A stretch of 64,000 bases of DNA from Phyllobacterium sp. T1293. GTDB lineage: Bacteria; Pseudomonadota; Alphaproteobacteria; Rhizobiales; Rhizobiaceae. Of the stretch, positions 17,590-27,331 are shown one piece after another. Below the pieces are notes generated by a model that worked only from the letters and a program-made list of their open reading frames with translations, did no database searches and was not told the DNA's origin. Both the position numbers and the translations under genes were made by a program. The stretch is from positions 1,245,001 to 1,309,000 of the forward strand of contig NZ_CP088273.1 of NCBI RefSeq assembly GCF_020731415.2. The letters are read 5' to 3'. Numbering within the stretch: the first letter of the stretch is position 1; the number at the start of each line of letters is the position of its first letter.

Positions 17590-18693
17590 ATGAAATTGCA
17601 GGACGAACGAATAAGAGACATTGGGCTCGATCACCTACGTGCGCTTGCAGCATTTATGGTTTTCAGTTGGCATTTTACTCACGCCTGGTACGGATATCCC
17701 GTCTCGTTCGAAGGAGCGCCGTCTGTGTTCTTTCTTGCAATTTTAGATGAGGGACACACCGGCGTAGCACTCTTCATGGCATTGAGCGGTTATTTATTTG
17801 CCAAGATACTGGATGGCCGTTCGATGAACTACCTAGCGTTCTTGGCACGCAGAGGCCTGAGGCTATTACCTTTGTTGTTCGTCATGTTATTTGTTGTCGG
17901 TGTGCAACAGTATTTTGCTGGCAATGACGTTCTGGCCTATTTGCAATCACTTCCATACGGCCTCATTGAGCCAAGCCTGCCAAATGGCGGGTGGTCATTG
18001 ACCGTTGAATTCCATTTCTATCTGATGTTGCCGTTTCTCTTGTATCTGTGCCGCAAATCACCGCTGCTTCTGCTTTCGGCGATACTCCTTGCTATCTCGT
18101 TGCGAGGCTACCTATACATGCGAAACGGCAGCGTGTTTTGGCCAGCTTACTGGACGTTAACGGGGCGCATCGATCAATTTATCCTTGGAATATTAGCCTA
18201 CCAATATCGCTCTCTCTTTATAAAGAAGCATGTGCTTTTTGTTCTGTCTGCTGTCGCTTTTTGCTTATTTTATTATTGCTTTGACAGATTGGGAGGATTC
18301 TATCAATTCAATGGTTATCCTTCCCCAACGCCTTTGTGGATTGTTATCCCTACGCTTGAAGGGGCATTTTATGGGTTACTGATTGCGTACTATGACAACT
18401 CGTTCAAGTCATCACTTGGGTGGTTCTCGCAGTTCGTCGGGAAAATCGGGCAATATTCCTATTCTATGTATCTTCTGCATTTCTTCGTTGTTTTCTGGAT
18501 GGCAGATTACATTCATCGCCACATCATGGATATTTCATATTATTACACCGCGCAGCTTTGGGCTCTCTTGTGTTTCCTTGCACTGGTTCCGGTGACTTTT
18601 GCGAGCTATCATTTGCTGGAAAAGCCATTCATGAATATTCGCGTTCCTTACATCAAACGGGCGACGCGTCCACCCGTCGCTGTAGGAGCTTGA
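17590..18693 (+). CDS. Acyltransferase family 3 membrane protein
   Basis: 367 residues with about ten hydrophobic spans. The start DIGLDHLRALAAFMVFSWHF is the hallmark of OafA/NodX-like acyltransferase-3 proteins with the conserved His. Further family features are GVALFMALSGYLFAKI, a basic segment LARRGLRLLPLL, NGGWSLTVEFHFYLMLPFLL and a C-terminal LLEKPFM. It would O-acylate a surface polysaccharide or lipid from the cytoplasmic side. Its base composition is lower in G+C (38-43% in two 60-base lines counted) than neighbours (about 55%), suggesting it was acquired horizontally. It stands alone. Confidence 0.9.
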   Translation: MKLQDERIRDIGLDHLRALAAFMVFSWHFTHAWYGYPVSFEGAPSVFFLAILDEGHTGVALFMALSGYLFAKILDGRSMNYLAFLARRGLRLLPLLFVMLFVVGVQQYFAGNDVLAYLQSLPYGLIEPSLPNGGWSLTVEFHFYLMLPFLLYLCRKSPLLLLSAILLAISLRGYLYMRNGSVFWPAYWTLTGRIDQFILGILAYQYRSLFIKKHVLFVLSAVAFCLFYYCFDRLGGFYQFNGYPSPTPLWIVIPTLEGAFYGLLIAYYDNSFKSSLGWFSQFVGKIGQYSYSMYLLHFFVVFWMADYIHRHIMDISYYYTAQLWALLCFLALVPVTFASYHLLEKPFMNIRVPYIKRATRPPVAVGA

Positions 18694-18975
18694 CGGCATT
18701 GTTATTGCGTTGAGGAAACAGAAGCCTCAAACCGAATGCGCCCGTTTTTTGCCCGTGCATCCATCACAGGTAAAAGTATGGAACGGGTCGTTCAAAGATG
18801 AGATGGATGGCGCCCGCAATCCACCCGAATTCAGCCATTGAATCTGCATCACATAAAAAGTGATCGCCAGATCATTGCACGTTAACCAAAGTCACCTGAT
18901 GTCAGCGATATCAACCTATTCTGTTAAGGTGCTGTCAACCTATCGGTGCGAGTTATAGACTTGGTGCAATCGTCC

Positions 18976-20385
18976 ATGATGGGTTCTGGGGTTGCGCTGA
19001 CATTCTTGTCTGTTTATCGATGCGTAAAAAGTGTGGGGACGGCGTCCAGCCGGTGGTTTGCATTGTCAAAAGCCAAAGCTTTTCGAATTGCTGGAGTTGT
19101 TGCGATGGGCGCCTTGATGGCTGCCTGTGCATCGTCACCTAAGGTGAAAGTCGGCAAACGTACCCACGGTAAGGAATATTTCGCAGAATCCGAATATGGG
19201 GTCAAAGCCAGCCCACGCGTGGTTACGGATTTTCGCAACATGCCCCGCGGCGGTGGTCGCGATCAGCTCGGCCGGCCCTATCAGGTTCGTGGCAAGTGGT
19301 ATTACCCCAAGGAAGAACCCGGTTATAAACGTCAGGGTCTTGCTTCATGGTATGGCTCGGCATTTCATGGTCGTCTGACTGCCAATGGCGAAGTCTATGA
19401 CATGAATCATCTGTCTGCGGCGCATCCCACCATGCCTTTGCCCAGTTATGCGCGCGTCACCAATCTTGCCAATGGCAGCTCGGTAATCGTGCGCGTCAAT
19501 GATCGTGGACCCTATCATAGCAATCGCGTCATTGACCTTTCGCAAAAGGCAGCAACCATGCTGGATTATCAGCATACGGGTACGGCCGATGTGAAGGTCG
19601 AATATGTCGGACGTGCGCCGCTTGAGGGGCGCGATGATGGATTCCTTATGTCCTCCTATCGCGGTCCCGGCGTGCGCAATCCTCTGGGCCAGCCAGATTC
19701 AGGCACAATGATCGCCATGAATGGTTCGACACCCACGCGGCGCAATACGGTTGAAATTCCGGGAATGCAGCCATCACGTCCGGTAGGCGTTCAGGTAGCA
19801 AGCCTCAGCATGCAGCCGGTATCGTTTAATGATCAGGCTGCTAATCTTGGTGCGCCAGCGCAGCCGCAGACGGCGGATATGGCCGCAATGTCGGGAGGCG
19901 CCATGCCTTTCGGCTATGACATACAGCCGGTTCTGCCGCTGATCGGACCCTATATCGATGACAAGCCTGCGGTGCTGCTGGGATCGCTCAAAGGCGGCTC
20001 CAAGCGCCCATCACCATTTGTCAGTTCCTATGCCAGCGAGCGCGTGGCGAGTGCCAATGGTACAGCCGTGGCGATGAACAGCCTTATTTCGCCGCAGGCT
20101 ATTTCCGGCGCTTGGAAAAATCAGAACAAGCTGGATGATGTCGCTGCGCCTGCGGGCGAATATGTGGATATCGGTCTTTTTGCTGACAAGGCCGCTGCTG
20201 GCCGTGTTATGCGAGCGCTTTCGCCATTGGGTAAGGTCGATCTGTCCGAGGTCGCCAGCCCGGATGGTCCGCGCATTGCCCTGGTGGCGCGCGCCAATGC
20301 CGGGAAAAACACCGATGCCTTGCTGCAGGCTGCATGGAAGGCGGGGGCAGGCGATGCGTTTGTCGTACGCGATGATGGAAACTGA
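18976..20385 (+). CDS. rlpA: RlpA-family septal-ring lytic transglycosylase lipoprotein
   Basis: About 469 residues from ATG 18976; an in-frame GTG at 18946 is the alternative. A basic-hydrophobic N-terminus ends in the lipobox LMAAC, so the mature protein is probably an outer-membrane lipoprotein. The double-psi beta-barrel is visible: GLASWYGSAFHGRLTANGEV, then YARVTNLANGSSVIVRVNDR and GPYHSNRVIDLSQKAA. The C-terminus (EYVDIGLFADKAAAGRVM to the end) is a SPOR domain that binds denuded peptidoglycan at the septum. A long linker rich in Met, Pro and Gln joins them. It overlaps the next gene's start and belongs to the envelope block that continues with the PBP5-like protein. Confidence 0.9.
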   Translation: MMGSGVALTFLSVYRCVKSVGTASSRWFALSKAKAFRIAGVVAMGALMAACASSPKVKVGKRTHGKEYFAESEYGVKASPRVVTDFRNMPRGGGRDQLGRPYQVRGKWYYPKEEPGYKRQGLASWYGSAFHGRLTANGEVYDMNHLSAAHPTMPLPSYARVTNLANGSSVIVRVNDRGPYHSNRVIDLSQKAATMLDYQHTGTADVKVEYVGRAPLEGRDDGFLMSSYRGPGVRNPLGQPDSGTMIAMNGSTPTRRNTVEIPGMQPSRPVGVQVASLSMQPVSFNDQAANLGAPAQPQTADMAAMSGGAMPFGYDIQPVLPLIGPYIDDKPAVLLGSLKGGSKRPSPFVSSYASERVASANGTAVAMNSLISPQAISGAWKNQNKLDDVAAPAGEYVDIGLFADKAAAGRVMRALSPLGKVDLSEVASPDGPRIALVARANAGKNTDALLQAAWKAGAGDAFVVRDDGN

Positions 20386-21583
20386 TCTCCCACACCATAA
20401 ACTATCCGCGAAACAGCCATTCCGCATGCTTGCCGCTGGCCTTCTTGTGGCACTGTCAGCCTCTGGCTCAGCCCAAGCGCAAGAGGCGCTGTTTGATACC
20501 AAGGCCAAGCAGGCTTTGATGCTGGAAGACCAGACCGGCACTATCCTTTATGCCAAAGCGCCGGATACGCTGATTGAACCGGCGGCGCTGGCCAAGCTGA
20601 TGACCATGGAACTGGTTTTTCATGAGCTGAAAACCGGTAACATCAAGATTGATACGCAATATACGGTCAGTGAAAATGCCTGGCGCACGGGCGGTGCGCC
20701 TTCCGGCGGTTCGACCATGTTTGCCAAGCTCAAATCATCGATCAGCGTTGGCGATCTCATTCAGGGTGTCATTGTGCAGTCGGCCAATGATGGCTGCATC
20801 ATTCTGGCGGAAGGCATTGCGGGTTCTGAGCAGAAATTTGCCGAGATGATGAATGAGCGGGCCAAGGAAATTGGCCTGAAGAACTCGACATTCCGCAACT
20901 CGACCGGCTTGCCCGATCCGCAGCAAAAAGTATCGCTGACAGATCTCGTTACACTGGCTCGCTACATCAAACACGAATATCCTGAGTATTACCGCACCTA
21001 CGCGCAGGAGAGCTTTACCTGGAACAATATTTTCCAGCGCAATCGCAATCCGTTGCTGCGGCTGGATATCGGTGCCGATGGCATGGGAACCGGTTATACG
21101 GAACAGTCGGGCTATGGTCTCGTAGGATCTGCCGAACATAATGGGCGCCGCTATATTGTTGCGCTGAGTGGTCTTGCTTCGGACAAGGAACGGGCAGAAG
21201 AGGCCAAGAAGGTGTTTGAATGGGCCTACAACGCTTTTGAAGAGATCAGCATTTTTACCGAAGGCGAGACTGTTGGCGAGGCCAGCGTGTTTGGCGGTGT
21301 GAAGTCAAGCGTTCCCCTGAAAGCGCATGAAAAGATCAGCCTTTTGATACCAACCGCCAACAAGGACCGCCTCAAGGCCCATGTGGAGTATAAGGGGCCG
21401 CTCATTGCGCCAGTGAAGGCGGATGAACAGGTTGGCGTGCTGCGAATCTGGATTGGCGATGCCTTGGCGCAGGAAACACCTGTTTATACGGGAGAAGCCG
21501 TTGAATCAGGCGATTTGCAGAAGCGGACAATGGATGCCGTGCTGGAACTGACTACAGGCTGGACACGCCACCTCAAGCTTTAG
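20375..21583 (+). CDS. PBP5/DacF-like serine-peptidase S11 protein with altered active site
   Basis: About 402 residues from ATG 20375 (a second ATG precedes it at 20372; ATG 20426 would begin at the signal peptide itself). The signal peptide ends near SAQAQ. The fold matches D-Ala-D-Ala carboxypeptidases: LEDQTGTILYAK, then PAALAKLMTMELVF, VQSANDGC (SxN motif S136-A137-N138), and a C-terminal beta domain. However, the position of the SxxK nucleophile reads A71-L-A-K74, and the KTG position reads G238-T-G. Carboxypeptidase activity is therefore doubtful. The start overlaps the rlpA stop by 11 bases. It may act as a binding or structural protein. Confidence 0.88.
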   Translation: METDLPHHKLSAKQPFRMLAAGLLVALSASGSAQAQEALFDTKAKQALMLEDQTGTILYAKAPDTLIEPAALAKLMTMELVFHELKTGNIKIDTQYTVSENAWRTGGAPSGGSTMFAKLKSSISVGDLIQGVIVQSANDGCIILAEGIAGSEQKFAEMMNERAKEIGLKNSTFRNSTGLPDPQQKVSLTDLVTLARYIKHEYPEYYRTYAQESFTWNNIFQRNRNPLLRLDIGADGMGTGYTEQSGYGLVGSAEHNGRRYIVALSGLASDKERAEEAKKVFEWAYNAFEEISIFTEGETVGEASVFGGVKSSVPLKAHEKISLLIPTANKDRLKAHVEYKGPLIAPVKADEQVGVLRIWIGDALAQETPVYTGEAVESGDLQKRTMDAVLELTTGWTRHLKL

Positions 21584-21666
21584 TGCTTTCACGGCTCGAC
21601 CTTTTCTTTCCCGGGCATTAGAACCAGCTGTAAAGAGTGACTCTTTAGCGAAAGACGGCTGACGGC

Positions 21667-22341
21667 GTGCAACAGGGACTGTTCATTACCTTTGAAGGCG
21701 GCGAGGGCGCTGGCAAATCTACCCAGATCACCCGTCTGGCTGAACACATGCGCGCGGGCGGTGACGATGTGTTGGTGACACGCGAACCGGGCGGCTCGCC
21801 GGGTGCAGAGGCCGTGCGCCACGTCATCCTGAGCGGGGCCGCCGAGCCGTTTGGTCCGGCCATGGAAGCCATGCTTTTTGCCGCCGCGCGCAACGATCAC
21901 GTCGAGCAGGTCATGCGCCGGGCACTGAATACGGGCAGCATGGTGCTCTGTGACCGCTATATCGATTCCAGCCGTGTCTATCAGGGTGTCACTGGCGATC
22001 TGGATGCTGGTCTCATGCGCGCAATTGAACGGGCAGCCATCAATGGATTGATGCCCGATCTGACTATTATTCTCGATCTGCCTGCGGAAACCGGATTGCA
22101 ACGCGCAAATGCACGGCGCGGCGCAGAGACTGCTGATCGTTTTGAGAAAGAGACAATCGAAATGCATCGCAAACGGCGGGACGCCTATCTGGCCATCGCC
22201 GAGGCGGAACCGGGCAGATGCAAGGTTGTTGCAGCCGACAGACCGGTTAACGATATTGCCGCCGATATTGCCGAACTTGTCGACCGGTTGAAGGCAAGCC
22301 GTACCATCAAGGCCAAGCCCAAGGCGGGAGCGGCACAATGA
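21667..22341 (+). CDS. tmk: Thymidylate kinase
   Basis: 224 residues from GTG 21667, preceded only by a weak ribosome site. The P-loop is [13 protein letters not shown]; the DR-x motif is [17 protein letters not shown]; and the [14 protein letters not shown] segment binds d[23 protein letters not shown] is the lid. It phosphorylates dTMP to dTDP. Its stop overlaps the holB start by four bases, the usual tmk-holB pairing. Confidence 0.95.
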   Translation: MQQGLFITFEGGEGAGKSTQITRLAEHMRAGGDDVLVTREPGGSPGAEAVRHVILSGAAEPFGPAMEAMLFAAARNDHVEQVMRRALNTGSMVLCDRYIDSSRVYQGVTGDLDAGLMRAIERAAINGLMPDLTIILDLPAETGLQRANARRGAETADRFEKETIEMHRKRRDAYLAIAEAEPGRCKVVAADRPVNDIAADIAELVDRLKASRTIKAKPKAGAAQ

Positions 22342-23396
22342 GTGATACTGTTCTTGATGTTCCAGCCACGCATGATTCCATTGATGGCATTCCGGCGCCG
22401 TCAGCCAATCCAGCCTTGTTTGGCCATATGGCTGTGCGCTCGTTTCTGGGACAGGCCTATCAATCCGGCCATATGCACCATGCATTGCTGCTCGAAGGGC
22501 CACAGGGCGTCGGCAAGACCACACTGGCATTCCATCTTGCCGGGCACATGCTCAAACATCCGGTTCAGCATGATGCGCCGCTGGAGCTTGATAACCCTGA
22601 CTATTCCGTTGCGCCTTACCGGCAGATTGCCACGGGCACGCATTTGGCCATCTTGCATATCAGCCGTCCGCTTGATGCGAAAACCGGAAAATTCAAGACC
22701 GGCATTACTGTCGACGAGATCCGCCGCGTCACGCACTTTCTCAATCGAACAGCGCATGATGGTGCTTGGCGCATCGTGATTGTCGATCCGGCTGATGACA
22801 TGAATCGCAATGCTGCCAATGCTTTACTGAAGACTCTTGAAGAACCACCGCAGCGTACGCTGTTCATTTTGATCTCACATTCCTCCGGGCGTTTGCTGCC
22901 GACAATCCGGTCGCGCTGCCAATCTATTCGCTTTGAAGGACTGGACCGCCAGGACCTGTTATCAGCGCTTGAAACAATCGGTCTTGGTGCGGATCAGGTG
23001 CCCGATACGGAAGCGCTCGTCGCCCATGCGGATGGCAGCGTGCGCAAGGCGGCTCTGCTGGTGGCCTTTGGCGGCCTTGAAATATCGCAGACGATTGATG
23101 CCATCTTGACCAAGCCGGTTTTTGATGTACCGAAGGCCCAGGCGCTTGGAACGGCCTTGTCGGGCCGTGATTCCGAAATCCAGTTCGATCTCTTTCTTGA
23201 GGACATTTTCTCGCGCCTGGCGGCAAAGGCGAGGGCCGCCGCTGCAAAAGGCGCTGTTGCCGAGGCCAATCAATGGTCGACGCTTTGGCAGGAGATGCAG
23301 AGCGAAGCACGGGAAGCCGATGCTTTCAATCTTGATCGCAAGCAGTCCGTTCTTATCTTTCTGGACAGGATGCACCGCGCACTGCTTGCCGGTTGA
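22338..23396 (+). CDS. holB: DNA polymerase III delta' subunit
   Basis: 352 residues. The N-terminal AAA+ segment has [20 protein letters not shown] (P-loop), [40 protein letters not shown] and [19 protein letters not shown] with the SRC-type sensor region [11 protein letters not shown]. These are clamp-loader features. The C-terminal part is helical. It overlaps tmk by four bases and precedes metG. The subunit loads the beta clamp at the replication fork. Confidence 0.94.
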   Translation: MSDTVLDVPATHDSIDGIPAPSANPALFGHMAVRSFLGQAYQSGHMHHALLLEGPQGVGKTTLAFHLAGHMLKHPVQHDAPLELDNPDYSVAPYRQIATGTHLAILHISRPLDAKTGKFKTGITVDEIRRVTHFLNRTAHDGAWRIVIVDPADDMNRNAANALLKTLEEPPQRTLFILISHSSGRLLPTIRSRCQSIRFEGLDRQDLLSALETIGLGADQVPDTEALVAHADGSVRKAALLVAFGGLEISQTIDAILTKPVFDVPKAQALGTALSGRDSEIQFDLFLEDIFSRLAAKARAAAAKGAVAEANQWSTLWQEMQSEAREADAFNLDRKQSVLIFLDRMHRALLAG

Positions 23397-23534
23397 TCGC
23401 CTGAACGCATAGACGCGGAATATTATTTCAATCAGATCATGAGTTTACGACCGGTATAGCAATCAGGCCAGACATGGGTTATGTCAGCCTGACGCCTTCC
23501 CAAGATGCCAATTCCGAAGCAAATCAGGTTACGT

Positions 23535-25085
23535 ATGAGCCGCGAAACATTTTACATCACAACAGCCATTTCCTATCCGAATGGCAGTCCGCATATCGGT
23601 CACGCTTACGAGCTGATCGCGACGGACGCGATTGCCCGTTTCAACCGTCATGACGGTAAGGATGTGTTCTTCCTCAGCGGCACCGACGAGCATGGCATCA
23701 AGATGCATCAGACGGCACGCAAGGAAGGCATTACGCCGCGCGAATTGGCCGATAGAAATGCCAAGCTTTTCCGTGACATGGGCTATGCTTTGAATGCGTC
23801 CTATGATGATTTCATCCGCACCACCGAGGAGCGGCATTACAAGTCATCGCAGGCGATTTGGCAGAAGATGGTGGAAGCGGGGGATATCTACAAGGATTCC
23901 TATGCCGGTTGGTATTCCGTGCGCGATGAAGCCTATTATCAGGAAGATGAAACGGAAGTGCGCGCCGATGGCGTGCGCTATGGGCCGCAGGGTTCTCCCG
24001 TCGAATGGCTTGAGGAAGAAAGCTATTTCTTCCGCCTTTCGGCCTATCAGGATCGTCTTCTCACGCTTTATGCGGATAATCCCGGCTTTATCGGGCCGGA
24101 TGAGCGGCGCAACGAAGTTGTGTCCTTCGTCAAATCAGGCCTCAAAGACCTGTCCATATCGCGCACGACATTCGACTGGGGCATTCCTGTTCCCGGCGAT
24201 GAAAAGCATGTCATGTATGTCTGGGTCGATGCGCTGACCAACTATCTTACCGCCATAGGCTATCCTGACGAGACCGCCGAAAAGTGGCGTTATTGGCCAG
24301 CCGATGTACACATTATCGGTAAGGATATTATTCGCTTCCATGCTGTCTATTGGCCCGCATTCCTGCTTTCCGCAGGCATTGAGCTGCCAAAGCGCGTGTT
24401 CGGCCACGGTTTCGTGTTCAACCGCGGCGAGAAAATGTCAAAGTCGGTCGGCAATGTCATCGATCCGTTCACATTGGTTGAGCATTACGGGCTTGATCAG
24501 GTGCGCTATTTCCTGCTGCGTGAAGTGCCTTTCGGTCAGGACGGCAATTACAGCCACGAGGCCATTGTCAATCGCACCAATGCGGACCTTGCCAATGATC
24601 TTGGTAATCTGGCGCAGCGCTCGCTGTCGATGATCAACAAAAACTGTGAAGCCAAGGTGCCGCAGCCCGGCGCATTGACAGAGGTCGACAAGGCAATCCT
24701 TGATCAGGCCGTGGCGGCGCTGGAAACCGCCCGCAAGGCGGTTGGAAGCCAAGCCATGCATCTGGCGCTTGGAGCAATCTTTGCGGTGGTGGCCGAAGCC
24801 AACAGGTATTTCGCCTCACAGGAGCCATGGGCGCTGAAAAAGACCGATCCGGCGCGGATGGAAACCGTTCTCTATGTGACGGCGGAAGTGATCCGGCGCG
24901 TGGGTATCCTGTGCCAGCCGTTCATTCCGGGCTCAGCGGCGAAGCTGCTTGATGTTCTTGCTGTACCCGCAGACAAGCGTAACTTTAGCGACCTGCTTGG
25001 TGGCACCGAACTTGTGCCCGGTGCGGATTTACCTGCACCGCAGCCGATTTTCCCGCGTTACGTCGAGACTGACAAAGAAGCCTGA
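23535..25085 (+). CDS. metG: Methionyl-tRNA synthetase
   Basis: 516 residues from ATG 23535, chosen because the family begins [20 protein letters not shown]; an upstream in-frame ATG at 23505 adds ten unusual residues. The HIGH motif is in [11 protein letters not shown] and the KMSKS motif in [39 protein letters not shown] and the anticodon-binding region near [18 protein letters not shown] are present. There is no C-terminal dimerisation extension, so this is the short form. It charges tRNA-Met in the cytoplasm. Confidence 0.96.
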   Translation: MSRETFYITTAISYPNGSPHIGHAYELIATDAIARFNRHDGKDVFFLSGTDEHGIKMHQTARKEGITPRELADRNAKLFRDMGYALNASYDDFIRTTEERHYKSSQAIWQKMVEAGDIYKDSYAGWYSVRDEAYYQEDETEVRADGVRYGPQGSPVEWLEEESYFFRLSAYQDRLLTLYADNPGFIGPDERRNEVVSFVKSGLKDLSISRTTFDWGIPVPGDEKHVMYVWVDALTNYLTAIGYPDETAEKWRYWPADVHIIGKDIIRFHAVYWPAFLLSAGIELPKRVFGHGFVFNRGEKMSKSVGNVIDPFTLVEHYGLDQVRYFLLREVPFGQDGNYSHEAIVNRTNADLANDLGNLAQRSLSMINKNCEAKVPQPGALTEVDKAILDQAVAALETARKAVGSQAMHLALGAIFAVVAEANRYFASQEPWALKKTDPARMETVLYVTAEVIRRVGILCQPFIPGSAAKLLDVLAVPADKRNFSDLLGGTELVPGADLPAPQPIFPRYVETDKEA

Positions 25086-25103
25086 TCAGGAACCGGATCT
25101 TTC

Positions 25104-25892
25104 ATGCTTGTCGACAGCCATTGCCATCTGGATTTTCCGGATTTTGCCGAAGAACGCGATGCCATTGTCCAGCGGGCGCTGGATCTTGGCGTTGTGCGGC
25201 TCGTGACCATCTGTACGCGTGTTCGCAAGTTTGATGGCATCATCAAAATCGCCGAACAATATGACAGTGTTTACGCCTCTGTCGGTACACATCCCAACAA
25301 TGCGCATGAGGAACTCGACATTACTGCCGATGATCTCATTAAACTCGCTGAGCACCCGAAAGTGGTGGCGATCGGTGAGGCGGGGCTCGACTATCATTAT
25401 GACTATGCACCGCCGGAAGCGCAGGCGCAGGGGCTTCGCACACATATTGCTGCTGCCCGTGTCACCGGCTTGCCGCTCGTCATTCATGCCCGCAGCGCCG
25501 ATGAGGACATGATTTCAATTTTGCGGGAAGAATCAGGGAAGGGGGCCTTCCCTTTCATTCTGCACTGCTTTTCCTCTGGTGCCGAATTGGCGCGCGTCGG
25601 CGTCGAGCTTGGCGGCTATGTTTCCTTCTCCGGAATTTTGACGTTCAAGAATTCACCCGAGATACGCGAAATCGCCAAAAATGTGCCGCGTGACCGGCTG
25701 CTGGTTGAAACGGACGCACCTTATCTCGCGCCAATGCCGCATCGTGGCAAGCGTAACGAACCGAGCTTTGTCACACATACCGCTGCTGTTCTGGCGGAAA
25801 CCATCGGTGTCGGCGTTGAGGAAATTGGCCGGCTGACCACTGATAATGTGTTCCGCTTGTTCACCAAGATGCCAAGGCCCGCTCATGCCTGA
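25104..25892 (+). CDS. tatD: TatD-family metal-dependent hydrolase
   Basis: 262 residues, full length. The metal-binding start is LVDSHCHLDF. GEAGLDYHYD, then LVIHARSADEDMI, FILHCFSSGAELA and LLVETDAPYLAPMPHRGKRN complete the TIM-barrel metal site. TatD enzymes act as 3'-5' DNA exonucleases or deoxyribonucleases. It lies 18 bases after metG, and its stop overlaps the next gene's start, a common arrangement in this order. Confidence 0.93.
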   Translation: MLVDSHCHLDFPDFAEERDAIVQRALDLGVVRLVTICTRVRKFDGIIKIAEQYDSVYASVGTHPNNAHEELDITADDLIKLAEHPKVVAIGEAGLDYHYDYAPPEAQAQGLRTHIAAARVTGLPLVIHARSADEDMISILREESGKGAFPFILHCFSSGAELARVGVELGGYVSFSGILTFKNSPEIREIAKNVPRDRLLVETDAPYLAPMPHRGKRNEPSFVTHTAAVLAETIGVGVEEIGRLTTDNVFRLFTKMPRPAHA

Positions 25893-26694
25893 TCGCTTGC
25901 GCTTTACCATTCTCGGCTGCGGTTCGTCTCCGGGCGTGCCACGCATCAATGGTGACTGGGGCAATTGCGATCCTGACAATCCAAAAAACCGCCGGCGTCG
26001 CGCTTCACTGCTGGTGGAACGCATTGCCGATAATGGTGGCGTTACCACTGTGATTATCGATACGGGGCCGGACTTCCGCTCGCAGATGATCGATTTCGGC
26101 TCCGGACGGCTCGATGCGGTTGTCTATACCCATGCGCATGCGGACCACATTCACGGACTTGACGATCTCAGGACCTTTGTCATCGACCGGCGCAGCCTGA
26201 TGGATATCTATGCCGATCTGGCAACGCAGCGCCGTCTCGTTGAGGGATTTGGCTATTGCTTCAAAACGCCTGAAGGTTCGAGCTATCCACCGATCCTGCG
26301 GCCACACGAGATCGTGCATCACGAAGCTTTTGAAATTGAAGGAGCGGGCGGTTCCATCCGTTTTCTGCCATTGCCGCAGGTGCATGGCGATATTCTGTCC
26401 CTGGCTTTCCGGATTGGTGATGTGGCCTATTGTTCCGATGTCAGCGCCTTTCCGGAGACGACAGCGGCGCAACTGGATGGCCTTGATATTCTGATCATTG
26501 ATGCCCTTCAATATCGCGCACACCCAAGCCATTTTTCTCTCGATGAATCAATGGAGTGGATCGACAAGCTAAAGCCGCGTCGAGCAATTCTCACGCATAT
26601 GCATGTGCCGCTGGACTATGAAACAGTCATGCAGGGCACGCCTGATAATGTCGAACCGGCCTTTGATGGCCTGTCATTTGAGGTTGAGGCATGA
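25885..26694 (+). CDS. MBL-fold metallo-hydrolase (PhnP-like)
   Basis: 269 residues from ATG 25885, chosen because the family starts near LRFTILGCGSSPGVPR; it overlaps the tatD stop by eight bases. The metal motif is VVYTHAHADHIHGLDDLR, followed by LPQVHGDILSLAFR, VAYCSDVSAFPETT and ILTHMHVPLDYETV, the His/Asp ligands of a binuclear zinc site. The family includes PhnP phosphodiesterases. It is in one unit with tatD, metG and the YbaK-like gene, so it is probably a housekeeping hydrolase; the substrate is not established. Confidence 0.9.
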   Translation: MPDRLRFTILGCGSSPGVPRINGDWGNCDPDNPKNRRRRASLLVERIADNGGVTTVIIDTGPDFRSQMIDFGSGRLDAVVYTHAHADHIHGLDDLRTFVIDRRSLMDIYADLATQRRLVEGFGYCFKTPEGSSYPPILRPHEIVHHEAFEIEGAGGSIRFLPLPQVHGDILSLAFRIGDVAYCSDVSAFPETTAAQLDGLDILIIDALQYRAHPSHFSLDESMEWIDKLKPRRAILTHMHVPLDYETVMQGTPDNVEPAFDGLSFEVEA

Positions 26695-27161
26695 GCAAAA
26701 GCGTTGAGCGCGTTCGTCAGGCAGCCCACGAAGCGGGTCTTGAGATCGAAATCCGCCAGATGGCCGATTCAACCCATACGGCCGAAGATGCGGCTATCCA
26801 ATGCGGTGTGACGGTTGCACAGATTGTTAAATCGCTGATTTTTCAGGGTACAGATACGCAGCAGCTCTATTTGTTTCTGGTTTCCGGGCCGCGGCAGCTT
26901 GATCTTGCCAAAGCAGCAAAATTGACCGGCGAAACGCTGCATCGCGCCGATCCAAAACACATCCGCAAGGAAACCGGCTTTGCCATTGGCGGCGTATCGC
27001 CATTGGGCCACCTGATCGATATCAAGGCCTATGCGGACAATACACTGATGCAATTTGATGTTGTGTGGGCTGCAGCAGGCGGGACAAACTTCGTTTTTCC
27101 GGCGGAGCCGCATGCACTGATGAAGGCAGCAAAAGCAGAAATCGCTGATATTACGAGTTAA
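26691..27161 (+). CDS. YbaK/aminoacyl-tRNA deacylase-associated domain protein
   Basis: 156 residues making up a single YbaK/ProRS-INS-like domain. Family positions include TAEDAAIQCGVTVAQIVKSL, IFQGTDTQQLYLFLVSGPRQ, KAAKLTGETLHRADPKHIRK and GFAIGGVSPLGHLIDIKAY. The domain hydrolyses mischarged aminoacyl-tRNA (Cys- or Ala-tRNA-Pro) in related proteins. It overlaps the MBL gene by four bases and ends the run of closely spaced genes that starts at tmk. Confidence 0.9.
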   Translation: MSKSVERVRQAAHEAGLEIEIRQMADSTHTAEDAAIQCGVTVAQIVKSLIFQGTDTQQLYLFLVSGPRQLDLAKAAKLTGETLHRADPKHIRKETGFAIGGVSPLGHLIDIKAYADNTLMQFDVVWAAAGGTNFVFPAEPHALMKAAKAEIADITS

Positions 27162-27331
27162 TTCGCTATTTTTTCTGTGTGATCCAATATTGGATAGTGT
27201 GTTTTAGTTTCATGTTCTGACCTTTGATAGATTGAAATACCGGGACGGCAATGTATTACTTGTCATCAGACTTCACGGTGTTATTGCCTCGCGAATTTGC
27301 CGAGCAAACGACCAGATATGGCAGGTAGAAC

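Noticed and set aside
21589..22530. Minus-strand frame of 313 codons
   Set aside because: It covers tmk and the start of holB in antisense; no motif of its own.
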